This document shows, in pieces, positions 27,079-36,144 of a DNA stretch of 64,000 bases; the stretch's first letter is position 1; each line of letters begins with the position of its first letter. The stretch is from positions 1,178,001 through 1,242,000 of the forward strand of contig DATGXK010000007.1 of the NCBI GenBank assembly GCA_035299025.1. Direction: 5' to 3'. The position numbers were made by a program, and so were the translations under genes. This DNA is from Leadbetterella sp035299025. Lineage in GTDB: Bacteria; Bacteroidota; Bacteroidia; Cytophagales; Spirosomataceae. The notes below the pieces were generated by a model. The model saw only the letters and a list, made by a program, of their open reading frames with translations, was not told the DNA's origin and did no database searches.

Positions 27079-27189
27079 AAGTGATTAATATTCAATTGAT
27101 TAATTTTATATATTAGGATTTTTTTCTAATTTATTTTCAAAATAACAAAATTCAAGCCAATAAAGGGTTAGAAAATATTATAAATAAAG

Positions 27190-27819
27190 TTAAATTTTGA
27201 GTTGAGTACCCAAGTTAATGGTTCTGTCTATTTTTTCTACGATACCTTTAAAGTCCTCTGGTTTAGCCACAAAGTCGAGGTCATTGACGTCGATTTCTAT
27301 CAGTTTGCCGTGCTGGTATTGTTTCGTAAATCCGTCATAAAGTTTGTTGAGACTTATCAAGTAATTGGGATCTATGTTTTGTTCAAAGTCCCTATTTCTC
27401 TTTTTGATTTGCGAGGTGAGTTTGTTGATATCGGCCTTTAGATAAATCATAAGGTCTGGAGGTGAAATGGCCTTCATTATGGTGTTGAACAAACCTCTGT
27501 AGGTGTTATAATCAGTCTCATTCATTTGGCCATTTTCATAAAGATTCTGAGCAAAAATATAGGCGTCCTCATAGATAGTTCGGTCTTGAATGATGGTTTT
27601 CTCTTGCTGGTTGATAATTTTAAGTACTTGCTCAAAGCGGGAGTTTAGAAAAAATATTTGCAAATGAAAAGACCATTTCTGCATATCAGTATAAAAAGGA
27701 GCTAAGTATGGATTACCGTCAACTGCTTCATAATAAACCTCCCAACCATAATGTTCGGCAAGTTTTTCGGCCAAAGTAGTCTTACCGGCACCTATATTTC
27801 CGGTTATAGCTATATGCAT
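27190..27819 (-). CDS. Deoxynucleoside kinase
   Basis: A 209-residue cytoplasmic kinase of the deoxyadenosine/deoxyguanosine kinase family, which phosphorylates salvaged deoxynucleosides with ATP. It begins MHIAITGNIGAGKTT (P-loop) and continues with YYEAVDGNPYL, WSFHLQIFFLNSRF and the catalytic-arginine motif QDRTIYED. RDFEQNID is in the lid region. The open frame reaches 27873, but the promoter -7 element (27847-27840) falls inside that extension, so the ATG at 27819 is the start. It is divergent from surE. Confidence 0.9.
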   Translation of the reverse strand: MHIAITGNIGAGKTTLAEKLAEHYGWEVYYEAVDGNPYLAPFYTDMQKWSFHLQIFFLNSRFEQVLKIINQQEKTIIQDRTIYEDAYIFAQNLYENGQMNETDYNTYRGLFNTIMKAISPPDLMIYLKADINKLTSQIKKRNRDFEQNIDPNYLISLNKLYDGFTKQYQHGKLIEIDVNDLDFVAKPEDFKGIVEKIDRTINLGTQLKI

Positions 27820-27839
27820 CTTAAAAGTTTTAATTTCGG

Positions 27840-27874
27840 CAAAATTAACATAAAATAGGAACTTTTTCACCAAA
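27840..27874 (-). promoter_or_regulatory. Promoter of the deoxynucleoside kinase
   Basis: TTTG (27874-27871) and TAATTTTG (27847-27840) are 23 bases apart on the minus strand, about 20 bp ahead of the chosen start codon. It supports the shorter gene model. Confidence 0.5.
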
Positions 27875-27919
27875 AACTCTAAGTTTACAATCGATATTTT
27901 GACTTTTTTTTAAGCAAAC

Positions 27920-27952
27920 TTGAGACTAAAAAGCATAATTATTCTATCTTTG
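27920..27952 (+). promoter_or_regulatory. Promoter of surE
   Basis: TTG (27920-27922) and TATCTTTG (27945-27952) are 22 bases apart on the plus strand, about 48 bp ahead of the surE start codon. Confidence 0.55.
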
Positions 27953-28000
27953 ACTGCGATTTACAAAACGAAACCTTAATTTTTTTTCATCAAACACCAA

Positions 28001-28777
28001 ATGGCAAAACCACTTATATTGATCACCAACGACGACGGAATCACTTCAAAAGGTATTAGAGTTTTGATTGAGGAAATGTCTAAAATAGGCGAAGTGTACG
28101 TAATGGCTCCTGATAGCCCTAATTCGGGTATGGGTCATGCCATAACTGTGGATTCAACTATACATATTAAAAAATCACCTATTTTTGGAGAAATAGAGTC
28201 TTTTGAATGTTCTGGCACACCAGCCGACTGTGTTAAATTAGCCAAACATGAGTTTCTGAAAGGCCGAAAAATAGACCTTTTGGTAAGTGGTATAAACCAT
28301 GGATTAAATTCTTCTATTTCGGTGATTTACTCTGGTACCATGTCCGCAGCCATTGAAGGTGCTATTGAAGGTATTCCTGCCATTGGTTTTTCCTTGGACG
28401 ACTTCCATTATGATGCTGATTTTGAACATACAAGACCGTTTCTAGGGCAAATTGCAAACTTTGTATTGAAAAATGGACTTACTAAAGGAACAGCACTAAA
28501 CGTCAATTTCCCGAACCAGAAAAAAGGCGAAATAAAAGGCATAAAAGTCTGTCGTCAAACCAACGGTTATTGGCAGGAGGAATTTGACTCTCGAAAAGAC
28601 CCACATGGCAGGCCGTACTACTGGATGGGAGGTTATTTTGTAAACCGAGAGCCTGAGGCATTAGATACCGATTTGTGGGCGTTGGAGAACAATTACATCT
28701 CTATTGTACCTTGTCAGTATGATTTAACGAACTATGCAGCCTTGGATTCATTGTCGAAGGGGGAAATAGAATCATGA
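28001..28777 (+). CDS. surE: 5'/3'-nucleotidase SurE
   Basis: A metal-dependent phosphatase acting on nucleoside monophosphates, 258 residues. The metal-binding start is ILITNDDGITSKG with D11-D12, followed by APDSPNSGMGHAIT and SGINHGLN, and VIYSGTMSAAIEGA is the usual central helix. All expected metal ligands (D, D, S, N) are present. The stop codon abuts the stop codon of the convergent NUDIX gene with no bases between them, and no terminator hairpin with a T run is visible within the next 100 bp. Confidence 0.96.
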   Translation: MAKPLILITNDDGITSKGIRVLIEEMSKIGEVYVMAPDSPNSGMGHAITVDSTIHIKKSPIFGEIESFECSGTPADCVKLAKHEFLKGRKIDLLVSGINHGLNSSISVIYSGTMSAAIEGAIEGIPAIGFSLDDFHYDADFEHTRPFLGQIANFVLKNGLTKGTALNVNFPNQKKGEIKGIKVCRQTNGYWQEEFDSRKDPHGRPYYWMGGYFVNREPEALDTDLWALENNYISIVPCQYDLTNYAALDSLSKGEIES

Positions 28778-29326
28778 CTAAATACCTTTCAGTCGAGCTA
28801 CTTTTAGTAAACCTGCTATCGAAATAGAATCGGTGATTTGGTTGTTCATTACCAATTCAACCGCTTCTTTTAGTGTCACTTTCTTGATTTTCAAGTCTTC
28901 TGTCTCTTCTGGTTCTGCTTCGCCTTGCGTTAAGTTCTCGGCAAGAAAAATAAAACCCACCTCGTTGCAAACAGAGTTAGAGGTATGGATTCTTGAAATC
29001 ATTGTCCAATTCTGAGCCAATAGGCCCGTTTCCTCTAACAGCTCACGTTTAGCAGCGGCCAAAACGTCCTCACCTAACGGACATCCTCCTTCAGGAATTT
29101 CCCAAGAATATTCTTCCAAAGGAAAACGAAACTGCCCTACCAAATAAGTATTGCCCTCGGCATCAACAGGAACAACACCCACTGCGATGTTCTTGAAATT
29201 TACCTGTCCATAAATTCCCTCACCTCCAGAAGGATTTAAAACCTCGTGATGCTGAACTTCGATCCAAGGATTAGAATACTGGATAGTGGTGGAAAGTTTC
29301 TTCCAAGTATTTTTATGTGTTTCCAT
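28778..29326 (-). CDS. NUDIX hydrolase (ADP-ribose pyrophosphatase-like)
   Basis: A 182-residue NUDIX enzyme. The Nudix box is complete: GGCPLGEDVLAAAKRELLEETG, with the REL-EETG core that coordinates magnesium. The N-terminal beta strands (VEVQHHEVLNPSGGEGIYGQVNF) and the VGQFRFPLEEYSWEIPEG block point to the ADP-sugar pyrophosphatase group. Substrate not provable from sequence. It is a single minus-strand gene with the GH65 operon terminator just upstream and surE convergent downstream. Confidence 0.9.
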   Translation of the reverse strand: METHKNTWKKLSTTIQYSNPWIEVQHHEVLNPSGGEGIYGQVNFKNIAVGVVPVDAEGNTYLVGQFRFPLEEYSWEIPEGGCPLGEDVLAAAKRELLEETGLLAQNWTMISRIHTSNSVCNEVGFIFLAENLTQGEAEPEETEDLKIKKVTLKEAVELVMNNQITDSISIAGLLKVARLKGI

Positions 29327-29333
29327 TCTTTAG

Positions 29334-29372
29334 GAAATAAAAAACGAGGAATTGGGGCTCAATTCCTCGTTT
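29334..29372 (-). terminator. Terminator of the GH65-pgmB-GH13 operon
   Basis: A perfect 13 bp stem (29342-29354 with 29360-29372) and 5 nt loop is followed on the minus strand by a run of seven T. It starts 6 bp after the stop codon of the GH65 gene and ends just before the NUDIX start codon. Confidence 0.85.
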
Positions 29373-29377
29373 AGGTT

Positions 29378-31696
29378 TTAATTCTCAACAGTACACTTCA
29401 CAAACTCTTCTTGACCTGCAACAGTAATGTCAGACCCAAAAAGTGAAATTTCGACACTTTTCTCAGAAAGATTTTTGATGATTACACCTTCTTTTCCTAT
29501 GCCAATTTCAAGAAGATTATCTTTCAAACCAATCCTAAAGGTCAATGATTGCCAATTATCAGGCAAAATTGGGTTTAAATGAAGTTTGGTATTTTTCACC
29601 CTTATGCCACCAAAACCTTTTACCACAGACATCCAAGTGCCTGCCATAGAGGTGATATGAAGCCCGTCTTCGGTATCATTGTTATAATCGTCTAGGTCCA
29701 ATCTTGCCGTGCGAACATACATTTCGTAAGCTTTTTCGATTTTATCCAATTTACAGGCCAGAATGGTATGCACACACGGTGAAAGAGATGATTCATGAAC
29801 AGTCATAGGTTCGTAAAAATCAAAATTTCTTCTTTGCGTATCCATATCGAAGTCGTCTTCGAAGAAATATAGCCCTTGTAAAACATCCGCTTGTTTGATG
29901 AAACAAGAACGAAGAATTCTATCCCAAGACCAATTTTGGTTAATTGGCCTATGTTGCACGATGTCGTCAACACTTAAGAGTTCTTTGTCTAAGAAGCCAT
30001 CTTGTTGTAGAAAAACCTGCCTCTCTTCATCATAAGGAAAATGCATTTTCTCTATTATATCCTTCCACCTATCCGTTTCTTCTTTTTCCTTAAAATGCAG
30101 TTCAGACTTAACTTTTACGTAGTCTTCAGCATTTTCTTTTACCTTCTCAATGGCTTCCAGCGTGTATTTTAGAGTCCAAACGGCTATATAATTGGTGTAC
30201 CAGTTATTATTTACGTTATTCTCGTACTCATTTGGTCCAGTAACGCCTAACATTACAAATTTGCTTAGGTTTTGCGACCAAGTGATTCGCTGAGACCAAA
30301 ATCTTGATATAGAAATCAGAACCTCTAAGCCGAACTCATTGAGATACGACTCATCACCAGTATAATTGATGTAATCGTAAATGGCATAGGCAATGGCACC
30401 ATTTCTGTGAATTTCTTCAAATGTAATCTCCCATTCATTGTGACACTCCTCCCCGTTCATGGTTACCATTGGGTATAAAGCTGCTCCTTTAGAAAAACCC
30501 AATTTTTGTCCATTCAAAATAGCTTTTTGCAAATGATTGTGTCTGTATACCAACAGATTACGAGCCACAGAATGGTCTGCTGCTGATAAATAGAAAGGAA
30601 TACAATAAGCCTCTGTATCCCAGTAAGTTACACCACCGTATTTTTCACCAGTAAAACCTTTAGGACCGATATTTAGACGGGCGTCTTGACCAGTATAGGT
30701 TTGTAAAAGATGAAAAATATTGAATCTTATACCCTGCTGAGCAGACTCATCTCCTTCAATTTTGATATCACAATTCTCCCATTTTGCTTTCCAAGCTTCA
30801 CGTTGAAGGGTTTGCATTTTGAGACCCACAACAGCATCCAATGATTTGGTACATTCTGAGACCAAATAATCAGGAAAGAAGTTATTTGAGTTGTGAAGTG
30901 CTACTTTTTTCAATACTCTCACGGACTGCATGGCTTTTGCTTCAATTTCGAAGGTCAAACCCACATATTTTTCACTTTGAATTGGTTCGAATGAAATTTC
31001 TTGCTTCTGGCCAGCCAAACAAATCTCGAGGTCCATTCCTACCGCAACGTCGAACTGCTCAACACCAAACTTGTTTTCTCTAGTCTTTACATGCAAAAAT
31101 GCCCGATTCGACGAAAAACTTTTTGAGATTTCATCCCAAAAATATTCGTTGTAGTTGGAATCTCTATTTTGTACGTTTCCATCTAGGTAGGGCGTTATTT
31201 TAATCTTTCCATCAAAATTTACTGGAATAATTTCATACTCGATGTGGCCAATTTCGTCATGCGTAATACTGCAAAACCTAATGCTTTCAATACGAATTTC
31301 TTTACCATTTTGAAGACGAACTTTACAAAAACGCATTAAATGGCCATGCTGCATATGTAATTCCCGGTAAAACTCTAGAATTTCACATTTGGCTAAATCA
31401 ACCATTTCACCATCAATTTCAACATCAATACCTATCCAATTGACTGAATTAATCACCTTGGCAAAATAATTGGGATAGCCGTTTTTCCACCAGCCAACAC
31501 GAGTTTTATCAGGAAACCATACCCCAGCCACATAGTTCCCTTGTAGGGTTTTGCCAGAATATCTTTCTTCAAAATTGCCCCTTTGGCCCATTTTACCATT
31601 ACCGAGACTCATCAAACTCTCTGTAATCTCATTAAATTCTGCATGAAATCCGCTCTCAACTACCCTCCACTCATCATGCTTAATGTAATTTTTCAT
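29378..31696 (-). CDS. Glycoside hydrolase family 65 phosphorylase (probable maltose phosphorylase)
   Basis: A 772-residue inverting phosphorylase. The N-terminal beta-sandwich (to about 270) leads into an (alpha/alpha)6 barrel. YWDTEAYCIPFY (358-369) is in the active site, the catalytic acid is Glu490 in TGPNEYENNVNNNWYTN, and HESSLSPCVH near 630 binds phosphate. There is no signal peptide, so it acts in the cytoplasm. It would split maltose with phosphate to glucose and beta-glucose-1-phosphate. The pgmB gene 18 bp upstream on the same strand handles that product, which makes maltose or another beta-Glc-1-P-yielding disaccharide the likely substrate. Kojibiose or trehalose phosphorylase are alternatives. 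Confidence 0.88.
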   Translation of the reverse strand: MKNYIKHDEWRVVESGFHAEFNEITESLMSLGNGKMGQRGNFEERYSGKTLQGNYVAGVWFPDKTRVGWWKNGYPNYFAKVINSVNWIGIDVEIDGEMVDLAKCEILEFYRELHMQHGHLMRFCKVRLQNGKEIRIESIRFCSITHDEIGHIEYEIIPVNFDGKIKITPYLDGNVQNRDSNYNEYFWDEISKSFSSNRAFLHVKTRENKFGVEQFDVAVGMDLEICLAGQKQEISFEPIQSEKYVGLTFEIEAKAMQSVRVLKKVALHNSNNFFPDYLVSECTKSLDAVVGLKMQTLQREAWKAKWENCDIKIEGDESAQQGIRFNIFHLLQTYTGQDARLNIGPKGFTGEKYGGVTYWDTEAYCIPFYLSAADHSVARNLLVYRHNHLQKAILNGQKLGFSKGAALYPMVTMNGEECHNEWEITFEEIHRNGAIAYAIYDYINYTGDESYLNEFGLEVLISISRFWSQRITWSQNLSKFVMLGVTGPNEYENNVNNNWYTNYIAVWTLKYTLEAIEKVKENAEDYVKVKSELHFKEKEETDRWKDIIEKMHFPYDEERQVFLQQDGFLDKELLSVDDIVQHRPINQNWSWDRILRSCFIKQADVLQGLYFFEDDFDMDTQRRNFDFYEPMTVHESSLSPCVHTILACKLDKIEKAYEMYVRTARLDLDDYNNDTEDGLHITSMAGTWMSVVKGFGGIRVKNTKLHLNPILPDNWQSLTFRIGLKDNLLEIGIGKEGVIIKNLSEKSVEISLFGSDITVAGQEEFVKCTVEN

Positions 31697-31714
31697 TTCT
31701 ATTTATGTTCGTTT

Positions 31715-32365
31715 TTAAAGTATTTTCGTAATTATTTCGCTTGGACTCATTTCATGCAGTCCTTTCGTGATTAAATCAGCATTGTGCAAGACCTCTTCAC
31801 TTCCAATGCCAACAGCCAACATATTCGCTGCTTTGGCGGCTTGAACTCCCGCATAAGCATCTTCAAAGACTACGCAAGCATCATTTTCTACTCCCAATGC
31901 TTCCGCACCTTTGAGAAACACCTCAGGATCTGGTTTGCTTCTTGACACATGATTCCCGTCAATAATCGCATCAAAAAGAACAAGAATTCCGGTTTTTTCT
32001 AATATTAAACTTGCATTTTTGGAAGCTGAACCCAAGGCTATTTTTATTCCCATAGACCTTGATTCTTTTAGAAATGTTTCAACACCGGGTAATATATCAT
32101 TGACAGTCATTTGATTAACCAAATCGAGATACCAATCGTTTTTGACTTTGGCATATTTCTCTTTTTCTTCCTGGCTCAGACTAACTCCACCGTATTTTAA
32201 AATAGCATCAAGCGAATCCATCCTACTTATACCTTTGAGGGTTTCGTTGAATTCTTCATCAATATCAAATCCAAGTTGGTTAGCTAATCTTTTCCAAGCT
32301 TTGTAATGAAATACAGCTGTGTCCACAAGTACACCATCCAAATCAAACAAAAAAGCCTTAATCAT
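31715..32365 (-). CDS. pgmB: Beta-phosphoglucomutase
   Basis: A HAD-family mutase, 216 residues, converting beta-glucose-1-phosphate to glucose-6-phosphate. It starts MIKAFLFDLDGVLVDTA, with the phosphorylated Asp8 and acid/base Asp10. LKGISRMDSLDAIL is in the cap, and GSAS, KPDPEVFL and FEDAYAGVQAA complete the HAD core. The start codon overlaps the GH13 stop codon by one base (TAATG) and GH65 follows after 18 bp, so the three genes form one operon and one pathway. Confidence 0.93.
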   Translation of the reverse strand: MIKAFLFDLDGVLVDTAVFHYKAWKRLANQLGFDIDEEFNETLKGISRMDSLDAILKYGGVSLSQEEKEKYAKVKNDWYLDLVNQMTVNDILPGVETFLKESRSMGIKIALGSASKNASLILEKTGILVLFDAIIDGNHVSRSKPDPEVFLKGAEALGVENDACVVFEDAYAGVQAAKAANMLAVGIGSEEVLHNADLITKGLHEMSPSEIITKIL

Positions 32366-34242
32366 TATTTCTTACTTTGGTTTATTTCTAGAATCATTAC
32401 CCCTTTTGTGGGTATTTTTAAATTTGATATGTCTGCAATATTGACATCATCGATAATATTTTTCGCAGACTTAGAACCTTTCAAAATCTCCTCAAATCTA
32501 CTGGTATCAATATTTTTTTCGGATTTTGATGTATTCGAAACCACCATTATGGTTTGTTTCTCAGAATGTCTAAAATACACATAAACACCATCTTGAGGCA
32601 CAAACTGCATAAATTTACCGTTGGCTATGGCGTCGGAACTTTTTCTAAAATTCGCTAATTTCTTTACGAACTCGAAAGCTTCATTTTCCTTGTCGTTTCT
32701 GCCTGATTTTTCAAACTTATTAACTTCGTCCTCTTTCCATCCACCAGGAAAATCTCTACGTACCTCAGCATCTGAAGGATCTTTGAAGTTCTTCATCAGA
32801 ATTTCTGTTCCATAATAAAAATGTGGAATTCCTCTCAAAGTCATCAACCAAGCTACTCCCATTTTATATTTTTCAAAATCCTCACCAATCACCGAGAAAA
32901 ACCTATGGTGGTCGTGGTTTTCAAGAAAGTTAACATTTTTGCTTGGATCTGCATAGGCCAAATCTTGAGCCAATACTGAATATAACCTGCTCACACCATC
33001 ATTCCATCCAAAATCATGATTTAATGCCTCAAAAATGGCCTCTTCCACCACAAAATCTAAAGCCCCAGGCAAATTACTTTTGAACGGAATCGCCAAATTA
33101 TTCTTGGTAAAATATGCTTGGCTGATAACAGTATTGACCGCCGATTCCCCAAAAATATGTATTTTAGGATATTCGGTAAGCAAAGCCTGATTACATTTAT
33201 TCATAAAGTACAAATCATTATAAATATAGGTATCGATTCGCCAAGCGTCAAGGTCAAAAGTTTCAACCGACCAAAGAGCATGTTGTATCAGAAAATTGGC
33301 AACGAATGGATTGTTTTGATTCAAATCTGGCAAAAATGAAGTAAACCAGCCATTTCTAACTTCTTTGGTATCCTTCGCCGAGGCATGGATATCAAATAAC
33401 GGTTGATCTTTATAGGTCGTATTGGTGTATTTATCCCATTGGTTGAGCCAATCTTTTGAAGGCATATCTTTTAAAAACCAGTGGTTTATACCTACGTGGT
33501 TGTAAACGGCATCTTGAACTATTTTAATGCCTTTTTTATGTGCTTCATCGGAGAGTTTCTTGTATGCCTCGTTCCCTCCCAATCTTTTATCCACATTATA
33601 ATGGTCAGTAAAACCGTAGCCGTGATACGCACTTCTCATAGCACCGCCTTCGTCGGTTAGATATTGATTATTTTCAATCACGGGCGTCATCCAAATTGCC
33701 GTTACACCGAGTTCTTTTAAATAGTCCAGATGTTGTGTAACCCCTTGCAAATCACCACCATGACGAAAAAATGGATTTTTTCTATCATGATTTGGATCAG
33801 CCATTTCGGCAAATTTATCGTTTGAATAATCTCCATTGGCGAATCTATCAGGCATCAATAAATAGATAAAATCGGCCTGAGAAAGTCCTCGAGGTTGGGC
33901 TGATTTGGCTTTAAGTTCATACGAAAAACTGGTTCCGTTGCAACTAAACTGAAGGTTGCCGGCCTTGGTGTTTTTGGCAATTTCCAAATCCACAAACAAA
34001 TAATTGGGATTTTCAACCGTATGTACTTTTTTAAGTTTTACTCCTGCGTAAGGCTTAAGTGTAAGTTTGTTAGATTGAAGATTTTTCCCATAAATCAATA
34101 TCTGTAAGTTAGGATTTTTCATTCCCACAAACCAATTGGTGGGATTTACCTTTGTTATTTCGGCCTTTTGTGCCTGTACTGTAAAAACACAGCAAAGTAG
34201 TAATATTCCAAGATAATACAAATTGGTTAAACATTTCTTCAT
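32365..34242 (-). CDS. GH13 alpha-amylase family, SusA/neopullulanase-like, exported
   Basis: A 625-residue glycoside hydrolase family 13 enzyme with a signal peptide (MKKCLTNLYYLGILLLCCVF... ending near QAQ). An N-terminal beta-sandwich (cyclomaltodextrinase-N-like) runs to about 110. The barrel has DLQGVTQHLDYLKELGVTAIW, DAVYNHVG, the nucleophile in AWRIDTYIY, the acid in HIFGESAVN, and the third acid in FLENHDHHRF. This makes it a periplasmic maltodextrin or pullulan hydrolase like Bacteroides SusA. It heads the minus-strand operon, divergent from the second GH13 gene. Confidence 0.9.
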   Translation of the reverse strand: MKKCLTNLYYLGILLLCCVFTVQAQKAEITKVNPTNWFVGMKNPNLQILIYGKNLQSNKLTLKPYAGVKLKKVHTVENPNYLFVDLEIAKNTKAGNLQFSCNGTSFSYELKAKSAQPRGLSQADFIYLLMPDRFANGDYSNDKFAEMADPNHDRKNPFFRHGGDLQGVTQHLDYLKELGVTAIWMTPVIENNQYLTDEGGAMRSAYHGYGFTDHYNVDKRLGGNEAYKKLSDEAHKKGIKIVQDAVYNHVGINHWFLKDMPSKDWLNQWDKYTNTTYKDQPLFDIHASAKDTKEVRNGWFTSFLPDLNQNNPFVANFLIQHALWSVETFDLDAWRIDTYIYNDLYFMNKCNQALLTEYPKIHIFGESAVNTVISQAYFTKNNLAIPFKSNLPGALDFVVEEAIFEALNHDFGWNDGVSRLYSVLAQDLAYADPSKNVNFLENHDHHRFFSVIGEDFEKYKMGVAWLMTLRGIPHFYYGTEILMKNFKDPSDAEVRRDFPGGWKEDEVNKFEKSGRNDKENEAFEFVKKLANFRKSSDAIANGKFMQFVPQDGVYVYFRHSEKQTIMVVSNTSKSEKNIDTSRFEEILKGSKSAKNIIDDVNIADISNLKIPTKGVMILEINQSKK

Positions 34243-34267
34243 CAGGTTAATAGTATTTTTTTTACAA

Positions 34268-34291
34268 AATAAAGCATTATGAGGCTTTATT
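34268..34291. promoter_or_regulatory. Inverted repeat in the divergent maltose-locus promoter region
   Basis: AATAAAGC (34268-34275), 8 nt, and GCTTTATT (34284-34291) form a perfect inverted repeat in the 94 bp between the two divergent operons, upstream of the plus-strand -7 element. The position and size fit an operator for a dimeric regulator able to control both operons. No regulator gene is present in the locus. Confidence 0.45.
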
Positions 34292-34308
34292 CATAAAAAA
34301 AACATATT

Positions 34309-34316
34309 TACCTTTG
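34309..34316 (+). promoter_or_regulatory. -7 element of the GH13-MFS-SGNH operon
   Basis: TACCTTTG fits TAnnTTTG exactly, 20 bp ahead of the start codon at 34337. No TTG is present at the expected -33 distance (34287 region reads TTTATT), as is common for promoters needing an activator. Confidence 0.5.
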
Positions 34317-34336
34317 AAATTATACTTTAACCTAAA

Positions 34337-36112
34337 ATGAAGTTTTTATCTTCAATTCTCATCGTTTTAATGCCTATTATGAGTATTGCCCAAAATCAAA
34401 CTAAAAATTCGGATAAAATAGCCGTATATCAGATTTTCACCAGATTATTTGCTAACCAAAACACCACCAATAAATTCAACGGAACCCTTGAAGAAAACGG
34501 AACTGCCAAGTTTAAAGACATCAATACAAATGCGTTGAAATCCATCAAAGAGCTGGGCATCAGCCATGTATGGTACACAGGTGTGATTGAGCATGCCACT
34601 ATGACAGATTTTAGCAAGTATGGAATTAAAAACGATCATCCTCAGGTGGTCAAAGGTATTGCTGGTTCACCTTATGCCATTAAGGATTATTACGATGTAA
34701 ATCCATATTTGGCTGAAAATGTGGAGAATAGAATGACTGAATTTGAAGATTTGATAAAAAGAACGCACGAAAGCGAATTGAAAGTCATCATCGATTTTGT
34801 ACCAAATCATGTTTCAAGAGAGTATCATTCTGACGTAAAACCGAAAGGAATTACGGATTTTGGAGAAAAAGATGACAAAACCAAGACTTTCGATGCACAG
34901 AACAATTTCTATTATCTTCCAAATCAAGCATTTGAAATTCCTGAAGGTATAAATCCTCCAGTTGCGTTTAAAGAAAAATATACCGAATATCCTGCCAAAG
35001 CCACCGGAAATGATGTTTTTTCTGCCAAACCAAGCATCAATGACTGGTTTGAGACTTTAAAACTCAACTTTGGTGTGGATTATCTAAATGGTAGAGCAAC
35101 CCATTTTAATCCAACACCTGATACTTGGCTCAAAATGAAAGATATCCTTGTTTACTGGACTAAAAAAGGTGTGGACGGATTCCGTTGTGACATGGCGGAG
35201 ATGGTACCTGTAGAGTTTTGGGGCTGGGTAATTCCTGAAATTAAGGCGGTAAACCCAAATGTGATTTTTATTGCTGAGATTTATAATCCAAATGAATATG
35301 GCAACTACCTTTTCAAAGGCAAATTTGACTATCTCTACGACAAAGTTGGGCTCTATGATGCTCTTCGCAGGCTGATTGAAGGTCATGGAAACGCCAATGA
35401 CATAACGACTGTTTGGCAAAAAGAATCAGGAAATTTTTCTAACAGAATGCTGAGATTCCTCGAAAATCACGACGAACAACGTATAGCTTCTGAAGAATTT
35501 GGCAAAAATCCAGAATCAGCTTTGGCAGCTATGATGCTATCGGCAACATTACACACAGGGCCGATAATGGTTTATTTCGGACAGGAACTTGGTGTAAAAC
35601 CGACTCAAGCGGAAGGTTTCCAAGGCAATGATGGTCGCACCACAATTTTTGATTTTTGGGGAGTGACCGAACTTCAAAACTGGATAAATAAAGGCAAATT
35701 TGACACCAAAAAACTAAGTAAAGAGCAAAAAACACTTCGAGACTTTTATCAAAAAACATTAATTTTTTCACAAGATAACCCTGCCGTTTCTGATGGAGAA
35801 TTTCACGACTTACAATACCTGAATTTTCATTCAGAAGGATATGATTCCTCGAAGGTTTATTCATATTTGAGGTTTACGAAAGGTCAATTACTACTTTTTG
35901 TATATAACTTCGATCTAAATAACGAAAAAAACATCAAAGTTTCTCTCCCTAGAAATGTTTTGGAAAATCAATGCGGGAATGTAAATGAAGTAAAACTTAA
36001 GCAAGTTTTCGAAGGAAAAGAAAAACAAAAAATCGCTCTGGATAGGTCCCAAACGGATTCTATAAATCTCAAACCCAACTCATTTAAGATTTTCGAGATA
36101 ACAAAACCTTAG
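34337..36112 (+). CDS. GH13 alpha-amylase family protein, exported
   Basis: A 591-residue family 13 enzyme with a signal peptide (MKFLSSILIVLMPIMSIAQ). Barrel motifs in order: LKSIKELGISHVWYTGV, KVIIDFVPNHVSREY, the nucleophile in GFRCDMAEM, the acid in IFIAEIYNP, and the transition-state aspartate in FLENHDEQRI. The long insertion between the second and third motifs contains YDVNPYLAENVENR and is seen in the subfamily of Bacteroidota alpha-amylases near SusA-like genes. Its product would be malto-oligosaccharide fragments in the periplasm, taken up by the MFS carrier encoded 32 bp downstream. Confidence 0.9.
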   Translation: MKFLSSILIVLMPIMSIAQNQTKNSDKIAVYQIFTRLFANQNTTNKFNGTLEENGTAKFKDINTNALKSIKELGISHVWYTGVIEHATMTDFSKYGIKNDHPQVVKGIAGSPYAIKDYYDVNPYLAENVENRMTEFEDLIKRTHESELKVIIDFVPNHVSREYHSDVKPKGITDFGEKDDKTKTFDAQNNFYYLPNQAFEIPEGINPPVAFKEKYTEYPAKATGNDVFSAKPSINDWFETLKLNFGVDYLNGRATHFNPTPDTWLKMKDILVYWTKKGVDGFRCDMAEMVPVEFWGWVIPEIKAVNPNVIFIAEIYNPNEYGNYLFKGKFDYLYDKVGLYDALRRLIEGHGNANDITTVWQKESGNFSNRMLRFLENHDEQRIASEEFGKNPESALAAMMLSATLHTGPIMVYFGQELGVKPTQAEGFQGNDGRTTIFDFWGVTELQNWINKGKFDTKKLSKEQKTLRDFYQKTLIFSQDNPAVSDGEFHDLQYLNFHSEGYDSSKVYSYLRFTKGQLLLFVYNFDLNNEKNIKVSLPRNVLENQCGNVNEVKLKQVFEGKEKQKIALDRSQTDSINLKPNSFKIFEITKP

Positions 36113-36144
36113 ACCAAATATAAACTTTAACCTTAAATATAAAA

